NCBI GenBank assembly: GCA_030656615.1
Contig: JAUSOY010000032.1
Span: 1 to 33,360 of the forward strand
Source of the DNA: Bacteroidales bacterium
Lineage (GTDB): Bacteria; Bacteroidota; Bacteroidia; Bacteroidales; TTA-H9
Direction: 5' to 3'
Length of the DNA stretch: 33,360 nucleotides
A program made the position numbers and the translations under genes. The notes under the pieces are model-generated. The model ran no database searches. It had not been told where the DNA came from and saw only the letters and a list, made by a program, of their open reading frames with translations. The stretch's first letter is position 1. Each line of letters begins with the position of its first letter. Shown piece by piece: positions 26,033-33,360 of the stretch.

Positions 26033-28108
26033 ATGAAGATATACGAACAAATTCTATCCATCGCCGAATCCATCGCGATGATTCGTGAAAAAAAGCGCTT
26101 GTTTGACACCATACATCACCAACTCAAATCGCTTTTTGAATACAAACTCAGCGGAATTGTTCTATTGGAAGCTGACAGCAACATTGGAAAATTTTTCTGG
26201 TCGGGGGAGGAATTATCGGCAGAAGCGGCACAAAAGATGCAAATCCCTGTTGATTTTTCTAAAGTATTTTTGAATTCCACCCCAGATCCATTGGACATAA
26301 TCCGGCTTGATTTACCCAATACGCCCATTCCGGAAGAAATCAGGGAAGCTAACAATCTGATAGTGAATTACGCTATTAAGGAAGTTCTGTTTATTCCTCT
26401 TCGATCGAGCGGCCAGACCATTGGTTATTTAACGCTGGCCTGTGAACAATATAGAACCATAAAAACCCAGGATCATCCACTTCTTTCAGGCATTTCAAAT
26501 TTAGTTGCCATCGCGGTTACCAATACCCTTGCCTGGGAAAATTCAGAAATTCAGCAGCATGAAAACCAGTTTCAACTCGAATTTACTAATGAAGTTCTGC
26601 CTGTAATCAATCAGCCTGACGTATTCAGATATTTAGCCTCATCGCTCAACAAACGCATCGATTTCGACTTTTTCAACATTGTTGTTTTAAGCCACAATCT
26701 GGAAGCCAACATCGAATTAGCATACATGAAGGAGGACAATAAATTCCGCTTTATCCGAATTCCTACCGAAATCATTCTGGATGAAGGTGACATGGAATTA
26801 CTCGAAAAGCATCATCCAAACCATGACAAGGTCGTAAGATTAACCACCAATGAACTTAACCTTGTTTCAAGAAATGAAACAGTACAGCAGTTTATTAAGG
26901 AAGAGCTACAAATGAATACCGCCGCAGTCATTCTATTGAAATCCTTTTCCGACACATCGGTATTTCTATTTCTGGCCAGCCGTAACCCTGATGCCTTTAC
27001 TCTTTCCGAAACCGATCTGTTACAAAAACTTACACCACAGCTACAATTAATTCTCGAGAACTACTACGCATTCCTCGAAATCAACAATTTGCGTATGCAG
27101 CTCGAACAAGAAAAGCATACGCTGGTAAACGAAATCAATGAAAAAGGCGGGGAAGACCATTTTATAGCCCACAGTAAAACAATGATTAACGTTCTTCGAC
27201 GGGTAAAGCAAGTAGCTCCGATAGATACCACCGTTTTGATTCAGGGTGAAACAGGTGTTGGAAAAGAGCTGATTGCCCGCGCTCTGCACACGTTCTCGCC
27301 CCGCAATAACGCTCCAATGATTCGGGTAAATTGTGCAGCATTGCCAGCTCAGCTAATCGAATCCGAATTATTCGGTCATGAACAAGGAAGTTTCACCGGA
27401 GCCACTGAACGAAGAATCGGTAAATTTGAAATGGCCAATGGAGGCACCATCTTTTTGGACGAAATTGGGGAAATACCCATTGAATTGCAAGCGAAATTAC
27501 TGCGTGTTTTACAAGAAAAAGAATTTGAGCGCATTGGTGGTAAATCACTAATTCATTGCGATGTACGAATCGTCGCAGCCACCAATCGCAATTTGGAAAC
27601 CGAAGTTGAAAAAGGAAATTTCCGTTCAGATTTGTTTTTCAGACTGAATGTGTTTCCTGTTTTGATACCGCCATTGCGCGAAAGGCAGGAAGACATTCCT
27701 TACTTTGCAGAGTATTTTCTGGGTAAATTTGCCCGCCGGCTCGGAAAACCTTCCATGCAAATTACCAACGATGATTTACAACGTCTCATTCAACACCGCT
27801 GGCCGGGGAATATTCGTGAATTGGAACACGTCATCGAAAAAGCAGTCATCCTGACTAATAGCGATCAATTAAATCTGGATGATTTTCACCCCGCTCAGGC
27901 CAGCAATTCCAGAAACAGCCTTCCCGAAAACTTCAGAAGTCTAAAAGATCTGGAAACCGAACACATTTTACTGGCGCTTCAACTGGCACAAGGCAGAGTT
28001 AGTGGCGAAAAAGGCGCTGCAAAACTCCTGGGTATCAACGGAAAAACCTTGGATTCAAAAATGCGGAAATTAGGAATCAGAAGAGAAATCAATATTAGAG
28101 TAGACTAA
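26033..28108 (+). CDS. Sigma-54-dependent transcriptional activator with N-terminal GAF domains
   Basis: 691 residues. The N-terminal ~350 residues hold two GAF-like sensor regions (about 20-165 with VLFIPLRSSGQTIGYLTLA, and about 185-345), as in FhlA/NorR-type activators; a short coiled coil (about 345-372) links to the AAA+ domain. Walker A is GETGVGKE (about 405-412), the sigma-54 contact loop is GSFTGA (the classical form is GAFTGA), and Walker B is GGTIFLDEIGE; RLNVFPVLIPPLRERQEDIP is conserved. A Fis-type helix-turn-helix closes the protein (GRVSGEKGAAKLLGINGKTLDSKMRKLGI). It should sense a small ligand through GAF and activate sigma-54 holoenzyme, most simply at the divergent RND operon. 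Confidence 0.93.
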   Translation: MKIYEQILSIAESIAMIREKKRLFDTIHHQLKSLFEYKLSGIVLLEADSNIGKFFWSGEELSAEAAQKMQIPVDFSKVFLNSTPDPLDIIRLDLPNTPIPEEIREANNLIVNYAIKEVLFIPLRSSGQTIGYLTLACEQYRTIKTQDHPLLSGISNLVAIAVTNTLAWENSEIQQHENQFQLEFTNEVLPVINQPDVFRYLASSLNKRIDFDFFNIVVLSHNLEANIELAYMKEDNKFRFIRIPTEIILDEGDMELLEKHHPNHDKVVRLTTNELNLVSRNETVQQFIKEELQMNTAAVILLKSFSDTSVFLFLASRNPDAFTLSETDLLQKLTPQLQLILENYYAFLEINNLRMQLEQEKHTLVNEINEKGGEDHFIAHSKTMINVLRRVKQVAPIDTTVLIQGETGVGKELIARALHTFSPRNNAPMIRVNCAALPAQLIESELFGHEQGSFTGATERRIGKFEMANGGTIFLDEIGEIPIELQAKLLRVLQEKEFERIGGKSLIHCDVRIVAATNRNLETEVEKGNFRSDLFFRLNVFPVLIPPLRERQEDIPYFAEYFLGKFARRLGKPSMQITNDDLQRLIQHRWPGNIRELEHVIEKAVILTNSDQLNLDDFHPAQASNSRNSLPENFRSLKDLETEHILLALQLAQGRVSGEKGAAKLLGINGKTLDSKMRKLGIRREINIRVD

Positions 28109-28280
28109 ATATTGATTCCCATTGAACGAATCCGGAAACGAACAGATTATTGTCGGGCTTCTTCGTAAGGCAGTCCGATGCCAGTAAAGTAAACACATCC
28201 GGAAGGCAAAAAGTATTCTGGCGATAATCTTTAGCACAGGCTTTTTGAAATCACCCTTTTTAACAAAAAAAATTCAAAAT
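28109..28280. other. Intergenic region before the MATE leader promoter
   Basis: Nothing certain. A minus-strand frame of about 28 codons (ending in TAA at 28147-28149) reads like protein, ending CVYFTGIGLPYEEARQ, but has no start and may be a gene remnant or chance. Confidence 0.3.
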
Positions 28281-28310
28281 TTTGTTTTTCCAAAACTCTT
28301 TGTAAATTTG
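28281..28310 (+). promoter_or_regulatory. Promoter of the MATE leader transcript
   Basis: TTTG at 28281-28284 and TAAATTTG at 28303-28310, an exact TAnnTTTG, with an 18-base spacer. Transcription would begin near 28316, about 20 bases before the leader ORF ATG (28337) and about 185 before the MATE ATG. Confidence 0.7.
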
Positions 28311-28336
28311 CGACTTAGATAACATCATAACAAACC

Positions 28337-28429
28337 ATGAAACTTACCCCGTATATCACAAATGCTCTTCTGAATGCCACCTTTGTGCCTGCTTCAGAAC
28401 GACCGGGGATAGTTATACCTGTACGATAG
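28337..28429 (+). CDS. Putative 30-residue leader peptide upstream of MATE efflux gene
   Basis: ATG 28337 to TAG 28427-28429 encodes 30 residues beginning MKLTPYITNALL and ending ERPGIVIPVR. It lies between an exact-match promoter and an intrinsic terminator that directly precedes the MATE gene, with an A-rich sequence before the ATG as in other genes here. Codons 22-24 (CGA CCG GGG) contain CGACCGGG, which is the perfect complement of CCCGGTCG in the terminator's left arm. This is the arrangement of a translated attenuator leader such as those of erm or amino-acid operons. The peptide has no run of one amino acid, so regulation by a drug or by ribosome speed is more likely than by a charged tRNA. 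No known peptide is recognised; translation is unproven. Confidence 0.6.
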   Translation: MKLTPYITNALLNATFVPASERPGIVIPVR

Positions 28430-28460
28430 TATTTTCAGGAATATATAGCAAACCCGGTCG
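28400..28460 (+). promoter_or_regulatory. Antiterminator pairing of the MATE attenuator
   Basis: CGACCGGG (28400-28407, within the leader ORF) is perfectly complementary to CCCGGTCG (28453-28460), which contains most of the left arm of the terminator stem (28451-28457). The two helices are mutually exclusive. A ribosome stalled early in the leader would leave 28400-28407 free to form the antiterminator; one sitting on codons near 22-24 would block it and allow termination. Confidence 0.6.
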
Positions 28461-28484
28461 AAATTAATTCTTCCGGGTTTTTTT
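28451..28484 (+). terminator. Intrinsic terminator in front of the MATE gene
   Basis: AACCCGG (28451-28457) pairs with CCGGGTT (28473-28479); GAA/TTC can pair inside the loop. Seven T follow (28478-28484). The MATE ATG is only 17 bases further, so no other gene explains this terminator; it must regulate the gene it precedes. Confidence 0.8.
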
Positions 28485-28501
28485 ATTTTATTTTCAAGAT
28501 C

Positions 28502-29947
28502 ATGCATTACACAATATATTCTACCAGCATTAAAAAACGTTTTCAACAAATATCCCGACAAATAAGCCGTGGATGGGATCTTACGCTTGAAGCCATCAAA
28601 GGTGGCGATCTGGATTACACTTCCATGCGCATCCGTAAAGCAATTACTCTATTGGCAATCCCTATGGTTTTCGAAATGATTATGGAATCCATATTTGCCG
28701 TTGCCGACATTTTCTTCGTTGCCAAATTAGGTTCTGAAGCAGTTGCTGCTGTCGGAATCACCGAATCGCTGATGACCATCGTATACGCGGTAGGTTTTGG
28801 ACTGAGTATGGGAACAACCGCCATTGTATCGCGCAGGATTGGCGAGAAAAACATTGAAGGTGCGAATACTGCAGCGGTTCAAGCCATATTGGGCGGACTT
28901 GCTGCTTCAGCACTACTGGCTATTCCAGGAATTTTTTTCGCGGAAGATCTGCTTCGGCTCATGGGAGCTTCAGAAAGTCTGATTTCGGACCACTCGTCGT
29001 ACACAAAATTAATGATCAGCATGAATGCGGTCATTATGTTTTTGTTCATCATCAATGCCATTTTCCGAAGTGCCGGAAATGCCGCTATTTCGATGAGGGT
29101 TCTATTTCTTGCCAATGGCATTAATATTATCCTTGATCCCTTATTGATATTCGGATTGGGTCCAATTCCTGCTATGGGCGTAAAAGGAGCAGCAATTGCT
29201 ACCATTACAGGAAGAGGTATAGCAGTACTCTATCAGTTTTATCTTCTTTTTGGTGGTTATAGCAAGATAAAAATAACACTCGCATCACTAAAACCTGAAT
29301 TCATGGTATTGATCAATCTCTTCCGTCTGTCGGCTGGTGGAATTGGACAAAATCTGATTGCCACAGCAAGTTGGGTTGTCATGGTGCGTCTTGTTTCAGG
29401 TTTTGGAAGTGAAGCCGTGGCGGGCTATACAATTGCTATTCGGATTATCATCTTTTCTTTGCTACCTGCCTGGGGAATAAGTAATGCAGCAGCAACGCTT
29501 GTAGGTCAAAACCTGGGAGCGAAGCAGCCCAAACGTGCAGAAACTTCGGCATGGATAACCGGCATTATAAATATGTTCCTGATGGGGGGAATTTCTTTGG
29601 TGTTAATAATCATACCCGAAAGTCTCATCAGTATATTTACCACCAACGCTGCGGTAATCGAATATGGAGTCAACGGACTAAGGATCATCAGCTATGGCTT
29701 TGTATTCTATGGATTGGGAATGGTAATGACTCAGGCCTTAAATGGTGCTGGAGATACTTTTACACCCACCCTGCTCAATTTCATCGCTTTCTGGATGATC
29801 GAAATCCCTTTAGCCTATTCGCTCTCACTTTATTCAGACCTGGCCTCTAATGGTGTTTTCACAGCCATTGTATTAGCCGAGTCGGTTTTAGCAATATTGG
29901 GGATGTGGGTTTTTTGGAGAGGCAAATGGAAAACAGTGAAAGTCTGA
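28502..29947 (+). CDS. MATE-family multidrug/Na+(H+) antiporter
   Basis: 481 residues with a polar N-terminal stretch of about 45 residues, then about 12 hydrophobic segments in two homologous halves. Family motifs seen: ITLLAIPMVFEMIMESIFAVADIFFVAKLG in the first helices, VAAVGITESLMTIVYAVGFGLSMGTTAIVSRRIGEKN, and in the second half LLPAWGISNAAATLVGQNLGAKQPKRAE and GMVMTQALNGAGDTFTPTLLN. It belongs to the NorM/DinF-like superfamily that exports cationic drugs in exchange for ions. It is controlled, by sequence layout, by the leader/terminator at 28337-28484. A second efflux system (RND) lies just upstream, beyond its activator. Confidence 0.93.
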   Translation: MHYTIYSTSIKKRFQQISRQISRGWDLTLEAIKGGDLDYTSMRIRKAITLLAIPMVFEMIMESIFAVADIFFVAKLGSEAVAAVGITESLMTIVYAVGFGLSMGTTAIVSRRIGEKNIEGANTAAVQAILGGLAASALLAIPGIFFAEDLLRLMGASESLISDHSSYTKLMISMNAVIMFLFIINAIFRSAGNAAISMRVLFLANGINIILDPLLIFGLGPIPAMGVKGAAIATITGRGIAVLYQFYLLFGGYSKIKITLASLKPEFMVLINLFRLSAGGIGQNLIATASWVVMVRLVSGFGSEAVAGYTIAIRIIIFSLLPAWGISNAAATLVGQNLGAKQPKRAETSAWITGIINMFLMGGISLVLIIIPESLISIFTTNAAVIEYGVNGLRIISYGFVFYGLGMVMTQALNGAGDTFTPTLLNFIAFWMIEIPLAYSLSLYSDLASNGVFTAIVLAESVLAILGMWVFWRGKWKTVKV

Positions 29948-30076
29948 GTATTGCACCTTCTTTAATATATCTTACCCGATCAAAAGGGATTTGTTTCGAA
30001 TAAAATATCATTGAACCAATCAAATTTTAAATATAAAACAATAATCAATGTATTAGTCCTGAATAGGGGAAAGAAA

Positions 30077-30109
30077 AAGAGCCGGAAGTCATTATAACTT
30101 CCGGCTCTT
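30077..30109. terminator. Bidirectional intrinsic terminator between MATE and rho
   Basis: AAGAGCCGGAAG (30077-30088) and CTTCCGGCTCTT (30098-30109) form a perfect 12-bp stem with a 9-base loop. The plus strand ends in TTTATAATAA and the minus strand in TTTTTCTTTCC, so it can serve both convergent genes. Confidence 0.9.
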
Positions 30110-30139
30110 TATAATAATATATAAAACAATATCAGAGTA

Positions 30140-32074
30140 TTACGAGTTCATTGACGACAAAAACTCTTCATTTGTCTGAGTGAATTTTATGCGATCTTTC
30201 AGAAAATCCATCGCTTCAACAGAAGTCATATCGGCCAAATGGTTTCTCAGAATCCAAACACGCTGTAATACATCACGATCATGAAGAAGGTCATCACGGC
30301 GGGTTGAAGAAGCCACGAGATCGATGGCAGGGAACATCCGTTTGTTCGATAATTTCCTATCCAACTGAAGTTCCATATTACCCGTTCCTTTAAATTCTTC
30401 AAAAATAACTTCGTCCATTTTTGAACCCGTATCGATAAGGGCGGTAGAAACAATGGTTAATGAACCACCATTTTCGATTTGACGGGCAGCACCAAAGAAA
30501 CGCTTGGGTTTTTGAAGGGCATTTGCCTCCACACCACCCGAAAGCACTTTGCCTGATGATGGCGAAACGGTATTATATGCTCTTGCCAGACGTGTAATAG
30601 AATCGAGTAAGATAACCACATCGTGTCCGCATTCTACCAGGCGCTTGGCTTTTTCGAGTACTATGCCTGCAATTTTTACATGACGTTCGGCTGGTTCATC
30701 AAACGTAGAAGCAATAACCTCTGCCTTTACGCTTCTTGCCATATCCGTAACTTCCTCTGGTCGCTCATCAATGAGTAAAACAATCAGATACACTTCCGGA
30801 TGATTAAAAGCAATTGCATTGGCAATTTCCTTAAGAATCATCGTTTTACCAGTCTTTGGCTGAGCCACAATAAGTCCGCGCTGACCAAAACCAATGGGTG
30901 TAAACAAATCGATTACACGTGATGTCATGGTAGCCTGTGGATGACCGGTAAGATTGAATTTTTTGTGTGGAAAAAGCGGAGTCTGGAAATCGAAAGGAAC
31001 ACGGTCGCGGATGCGTTCGGGTGTAAGACCATTAATCAGATCCACTTTAATAAGTGGGTAGTACTTTTCGCCTTCTTTGGGCGGGCGAATGGTTCCACGG
31101 ATGGTATCCCCTGTTTTCAGTCCAAACAGTTTTACCTGCGATTGTGAAACATACACATCATCCGGTGAATTCAAATAATTATAATCGGATGAACGAATAA
31201 AGCCATAACCATCGGGCATCATTTCAAGAACTCCTTCGGTTGCAACAATACCATCAACATCGAAAGGATACTCGTCGCGGCGGCGATCGAATGAACCGGT
31301 CTGTTTATTAAAACGAACTCCTGCACCAGCCGGACGCTCTCTAACAGGACGTTCCAGAACGGGCGCTTCAGATCCATTATCTTCTTGCGGAGCCTGCTGT
31401 TCTGGTACAAACATGGGTGTTTCTTCCGGAACGATTACATTCTGGATTTCATCACCATTATCATCTTCTACCTTTAATTTCTCAGGTAAAAAATCATCCG
31501 ATTTGGGGGCTTCATGAAGCTTCTGAGCTGGTCGATTTCTTTGCTGAAAGCGATCGTTACGGTTCGGAAAGCGATTATCGCGGGGAGGCGATTGCGTATG
31601 GCGTCTGTCTTGCTGACCAGCAGGTTTGACCGCTGGCACTATTACTTCTTCCGTTGTCGGTTTTTCTTCTGCTACATCATCATTGCTGATTATACCAGCC
31701 GCTTCAGCCGCTTGACGGGCTTCGCGTTCTTCGCGGGCTATTCTTTCTCTGCGAAGTTCAATGACCCGACGAGGTTTTGGTTCTTCAACCTTAACTTCTT
31801 CAATAACTTCAGGAGTTACGATTTCGGGCTCAGGAGCTTTGTCCTTGGGTTTTGCTGGCACAACAGGCTTTCCGGGAGGCCGACCACGACGTTTGTTCAG
31901 ATTCGAGCGTTCGCTTTGAATGGTTTCCTTTGTAGGATTTAATGCCTGGTGATCAAGAATTTTATAAATTAATTCTTGCTTTTTTAGACCTTCAATTCGA
32001 AGGATATTAAAATTGCGAGCAATTTCTTTCAACTCTGAAAGCAATTTGCCATTAAGTACAAGTATATCGTACAT
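30140..32074 (-). CDS. rho: Transcription termination factor Rho
   Basis: 644 residues, longer than the ~420 of E. coli Rho. Residues 1-45 form the Rho N-terminal helical domain ([24 protein letters not shown]...[10 protein letters not shown]). Residues about 50-260 are a charged, low-complexity insertion rich in Arg, Glu, Pro and Gln ([37 protein letters not shown]), typical of Bacteroidota Rho. Then come the RNA-binding cold-shock-like domain ([22 protein letters not shown]...[19 protein letters not shown]) and the RecA-like ATPase with Walker A PKTGKT (about 405), [12 protein letters not shown], the Q-loop region [10 protein letters not shown] and RRDDLL near the end. It is a hexameric RNA helicase that ends transcription. 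A promoter is seen at 32256-32288, leaving a leader of about 175 bases. Confidence 0.96.
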   Translation of the reverse strand: MYDILVLNGKLLSELKEIARNFNILRIEGLKKQELIYKILDHQALNPTKETIQSERSNLNKRRGRPPGKPVVPAKPKDKAPEPEIVTPEVIEEVKVEEPKPRRVIELRRERIAREEREARQAAEAAGIISNDDVAEEKPTTEEVIVPAVKPAGQQDRRHTQSPPRDNRFPNRNDRFQQRNRPAQKLHEAPKSDDFLPEKLKVEDDNGDEIQNVIVPEETPMFVPEQQAPQEDNGSEAPVLERPVRERPAGAGVRFNKQTGSFDRRRDEYPFDVDGIVATEGVLEMMPDGYGFIRSSDYNYLNSPDDVYVSQSQVKLFGLKTGDTIRGTIRPPKEGEKYYPLIKVDLINGLTPERIRDRVPFDFQTPLFPHKKFNLTGHPQATMTSRVIDLFTPIGFGQRGLIVAQPKTGKTMILKEIANAIAFNHPEVYLIVLLIDERPEEVTDMARSVKAEVIASTFDEPAERHVKIAGIVLEKAKRLVECGHDVVILLDSITRLARAYNTVSPSSGKVLSGGVEANALQKPKRFFGAARQIENGGSLTIVSTALIDTGSKMDEVIFEEFKGTGNMELQLDRKLSNKRMFPAIDLVASSTRRDDLLHDRDVLQRVWILRNHLADMTSVEAMDFLKDRIKFTQTNEEFLSSMNS

Positions 32075-32255
32075 TTAAAAAAAAGATTTTAGGGTATTCT
32101 CTTCCGGATTTAGTCAAATAACAAAAAACGATAAGAAGGATTGAGGTATTTATTGTAGTGTTTTGAATTATTACCTGACACGAAAAACCTTTGTCTGCGG
32201 GTAATTTCTTTAGAGTAAAAGATTGGGAACAAACTCTGGAAAGGCAATAAGACTG

Positions 32256-32288
32256 CAAATATACATTAATTTTATTATAAAGTGCAAA
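32256..32288 (-). promoter_or_regulatory. Promoter of rho
   Basis: On the minus strand TTTG (32288-32285), a 21-base spacer, then TATATTTG (32263-32256), an exact match to TTTG / TAnnTTTG. The start would be near 32250, giving rho an untranslated leader of about 175 bases, which leaves room for autoregulation as known for rho in enterobacteria. Confidence 0.65.
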
Positions 32289-32373
32289 TGTGCTATAAAT
32301 TAAAGACATCAGACCCTTAGGCTGCATTTTATTCATTTATTCGAAATGGAATGTCAATTACAAGAGGATTGTA

Positions 32374-32381
32374 TATTTTTG
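32374..32381 (+). promoter_or_regulatory. Possible -7 element for the DUF4293 gene
   Basis: TATTTTTG matches TAnnTTTG and lies 20 bases before the ATG at 32402. No clear TTTG is seen at the -33 distance, so this is only half a promoter. It supports ATG 32402 over an upstream ATG at 32351. Confidence 0.4.
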
Positions 32382-32401
32382 CAAATCAAAAAAATCATAT
32401 C

Positions 32402-32872
32402 ATGATACAAAGAATTCAATCGGTGTTTCTGGTTTTGGCAGCGCTCCTGGCCGCTTTCACATTTGCCTTCCCTTTGGCATCTTTTTTTTCAGAAACCGTA
32501 GCCATGCACTTATTCATTACCGGCCCAATGCCTCTAACTCCTGTGTCTGATACGGTTATAATAAATCGATGGTTTATTTATACGCTTGTTTTTCTGAATG
32601 TAGGCAGTGGATTTCTGGCTTTGGTGGCCATGTTTCAATATAAAAACCGGCTGCACCAGCTTAAACTGGTAAAAATTGCTCTGCTAATGAATGTGGTATT
32701 GGTAGCCGTACTTTTTGTCCTGACAGATTTTATAAAGAAAAAACTGAGTGTTACTCCAGATTATGATATTGCAATAATACTCCCGGTAATAGGTTTAATT
32801 TTACTCTTACTGGCCCAAAGAGGAATTAAAAAAGATGAGGAAAAAGTAAAAAGCACCAGCCGAATTAGGTAA
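32402..32872 (+). CDS. DUF4293-family membrane protein
   Basis: 156 residues from ATG 32402 (MIQRIQSVFLVLAALLAAF), which is the usual start of this Bacteroidota-specific family; the ATG at 32351 would add 17 unlikely residues and overlap the promoter. Four membrane segments: about 8-28, 60-80, 94-114 and 121-140, with a basic tail (RGIKKDEEKVKSTSRIR). Function unknown. It is divergent from rho, a neighbourhood I recall as common for DUF4293 in this phylum. Confidence 0.85.
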   Translation: MIQRIQSVFLVLAALLAAFTFAFPLASFFSETVAMHLFITGPMPLTPVSDTVIINRWFIYTLVFLNVGSGFLALVAMFQYKNRLHQLKLVKIALLMNVVLVAVLFVLTDFIKKKLSVTPDYDIAIILPVIGLILLLLAQRGIKKDEEKVKSTSRIR

Positions 32873-32956
32873 ATATTGTTTCGGCACTTCGACACTTCGA
32901 CGGGCTCAGGGTGGCGCAAGCTCAGCGTTACGAGTTGCGAGTTACGTGTTAACCAC

Positions 32957-33046
32957 CACTCCATCACTCATCACCTCCCGAAGGGCGCATCACTTATTTC
33001 GATTGATTATGGATTATTGTCTATTGATTATTGGAGGCACTACAGC
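32957..33046. repeat. ~90-base direct repeat, copy 1
   Basis: Starts CACTCCATCAC and ends GGAGGCACTACAGC. The last 49 bases (32998-33046) are identical to 33312-33360; the first ~41 differ by a few changes and one indel. The spacing between copies is 314 bases. Confidence 0.9.
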
Positions 33047-33144
33047 AGTGTGTCAATGCAGCATTGGCGTTAGCATTGGCATTGGCTAAAACAAGTATTA
33101 GCTTTTTGAATTGTATTTAGAATTGTCGAAAGTCAGAAGGCCTG

Positions 33145-33174
33145 CCCTGAGCGAAACGAAGTGGAGTCGAAGGG
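33145..33174. repeat. Dispersed Bacteroidota intergenic element (CCCTGAGC...GAAGGG)
   Basis: The 30-base unit begins CCCTGAGCGAAACGAAG and ends GGAGTCGAAGGG. Its reverse complement shares CTTCGAC and GCTCAGGG with the element near 32896. Sequences of this type are scattered in intergenic DNA across the phylum; their role is unknown. Confidence 0.65.
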
Positions 33175-33215
33175 TCGAAAGTTCTGTTCGTAATTGATTC
33201 GTATTTGATTTTTTT

Positions 33216-33253
33216 ATCTGTGTTCATCTGTGTTTCATCTGCGTCATCTGTGG
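33216..33253. repeat. Tandem TCATCTGTG-like units
   Basis: Four degenerate copies of (T)TCATCTGTG / TCATCTGCG in a row, a low-complexity intergenic motif. Confidence 0.7.
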
Positions 33254-33269
33254 GCAGGTATTTTCCCAT

Positions 33270-33360
33270 CACTCCATCACATCATCACCGCCCGAAGGGC
33301 GCATCACTTTCTTCGATTGATTATGGATTATTGTCTATTGATTATTGGAGGCACTACAGC
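33270..33360. repeat. ~90-base direct repeat, copy 2 (runs to window end)
   Basis: Second copy of the repeat at 32957. It reaches the last base of the window, so its true length is unknown and further copies may follow. Confidence 0.9.

Larger units (their letters stand above)
32873..33360. other. Repeat-rich intergenic region to window end
   Basis: No gene is seen. The 488 bases hold several repeat families: a CTTCGACGGGCTCAGGG element (about 32896-32912), short alternating TTACGAGTTGCGAGTTACG (about 32928-32946), two ~90-base direct repeats, GCATTGGC units (33061-33086), an inverted relative of the first element at 33145-33174, and ATCTGTGTTC-type tandem units at 33216-33253. Confidence 0.75.

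Noticed and set aside
28147-28233. Minus-strand frame ending CVYFTGIGLPYEEARQ
   Set aside because: Only about 28 codons, stop just upstream and no start; reads like protein but too short to support a gene.
31514-31942. 142-residue ORF antisense to rho
   Set aside because: It mirrors the low-complexity Arg/Glu/Pro insertion of Rho, giving Phe/Tyr-rich nonsense.
32052-32336. 94-residue minus-strand ORF upstream of rho
   Set aside because: It overlaps the rho start and covers the rho promoter and leader; composition is not protein-like and no family is seen.
1-33360. CRISPR arrays, tRNA or rRNA genes
   Set aside because: No regularly spaced repeats with unique spacers and no tRNA or rRNA sequence was recognised in any intergenic region.

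Overview
The window looks like chromosomal DNA from a member of the Bacteroidota, probably a Bacteroidales/Marinilabiliales-type organism. The signs are type IX secretion (Por) sorting domains, lipoboxes of the FTSC/LSSC kind, TonB-dependent receptors with a carboxypeptidase-like N-domain, a DUF4293 gene beside rho, A-rich leaders in place of Shine-Dalgarno sites, and promoters of the TTTG / TAnnTTTG class. The order is inferred, not proven.

Layout. 1-765: the 3' end of an IS1595-type transposase abuts a lipoprotein gene that has lost its start codon. 776-2094: two translationally coupled membrane proteins of unknown role. 2391-5453: a large secreted protein with two sets of Ycf48/BNR-like propeller repeats and a type IX sorting domain. 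5846-10854: a probable heme uptake cluster (small membrane-anchored protein, type IX-secreted HmuY-like protein, TonB-dependent receptor, HmuY-like lipoprotein). 10855-11062: intergenic repeats. 11063-14798, minus strand: metG and an unknown outer-membrane barrel protein. 15042-19038: an archaeal-type GatE / YdeI-OmdA-like / GatD operon closed by a strong terminator. 19204-25851, minus strand: an RND efflux operon (adaptor, pump, TolC) followed by an unknown small protein and a small outer-membrane barrel. 26033-28108: a divergent sigma-54 enhancer-binding protein. 28281-29947: a MATE efflux gene behind an unannotated 30-codon leader ORF and an intrinsic terminator. 30140-32872: rho and, divergently, a DUF4293 protein. 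32873-33360: a repeat-filled intergenic region.

The three most interesting items are these. (1) The MATE gene has the layout of a ribosome-controlled attenuator: promoter, short leader ORF, an antiterminator pairing (CGACCGGG in the leader ORF with CCCGGTCG in the terminator's left arm), the terminator, then the MATE start. (2) GatD and GatE, the tRNA-dependent amidotransferase regarded as archaeal, are encoded here in a bacterium with a DUF3052/YdeI-OmdA protein coupled between them. (3) The RND operon has a good -24/-12 (sigma-54) promoter match directly upstream and lies divergent to a GAF-AAA+-Fis activator, which suggests a self-contained inducible efflux module.

All identifications come from reading the sequence and recalling family motifs; no database search was run.
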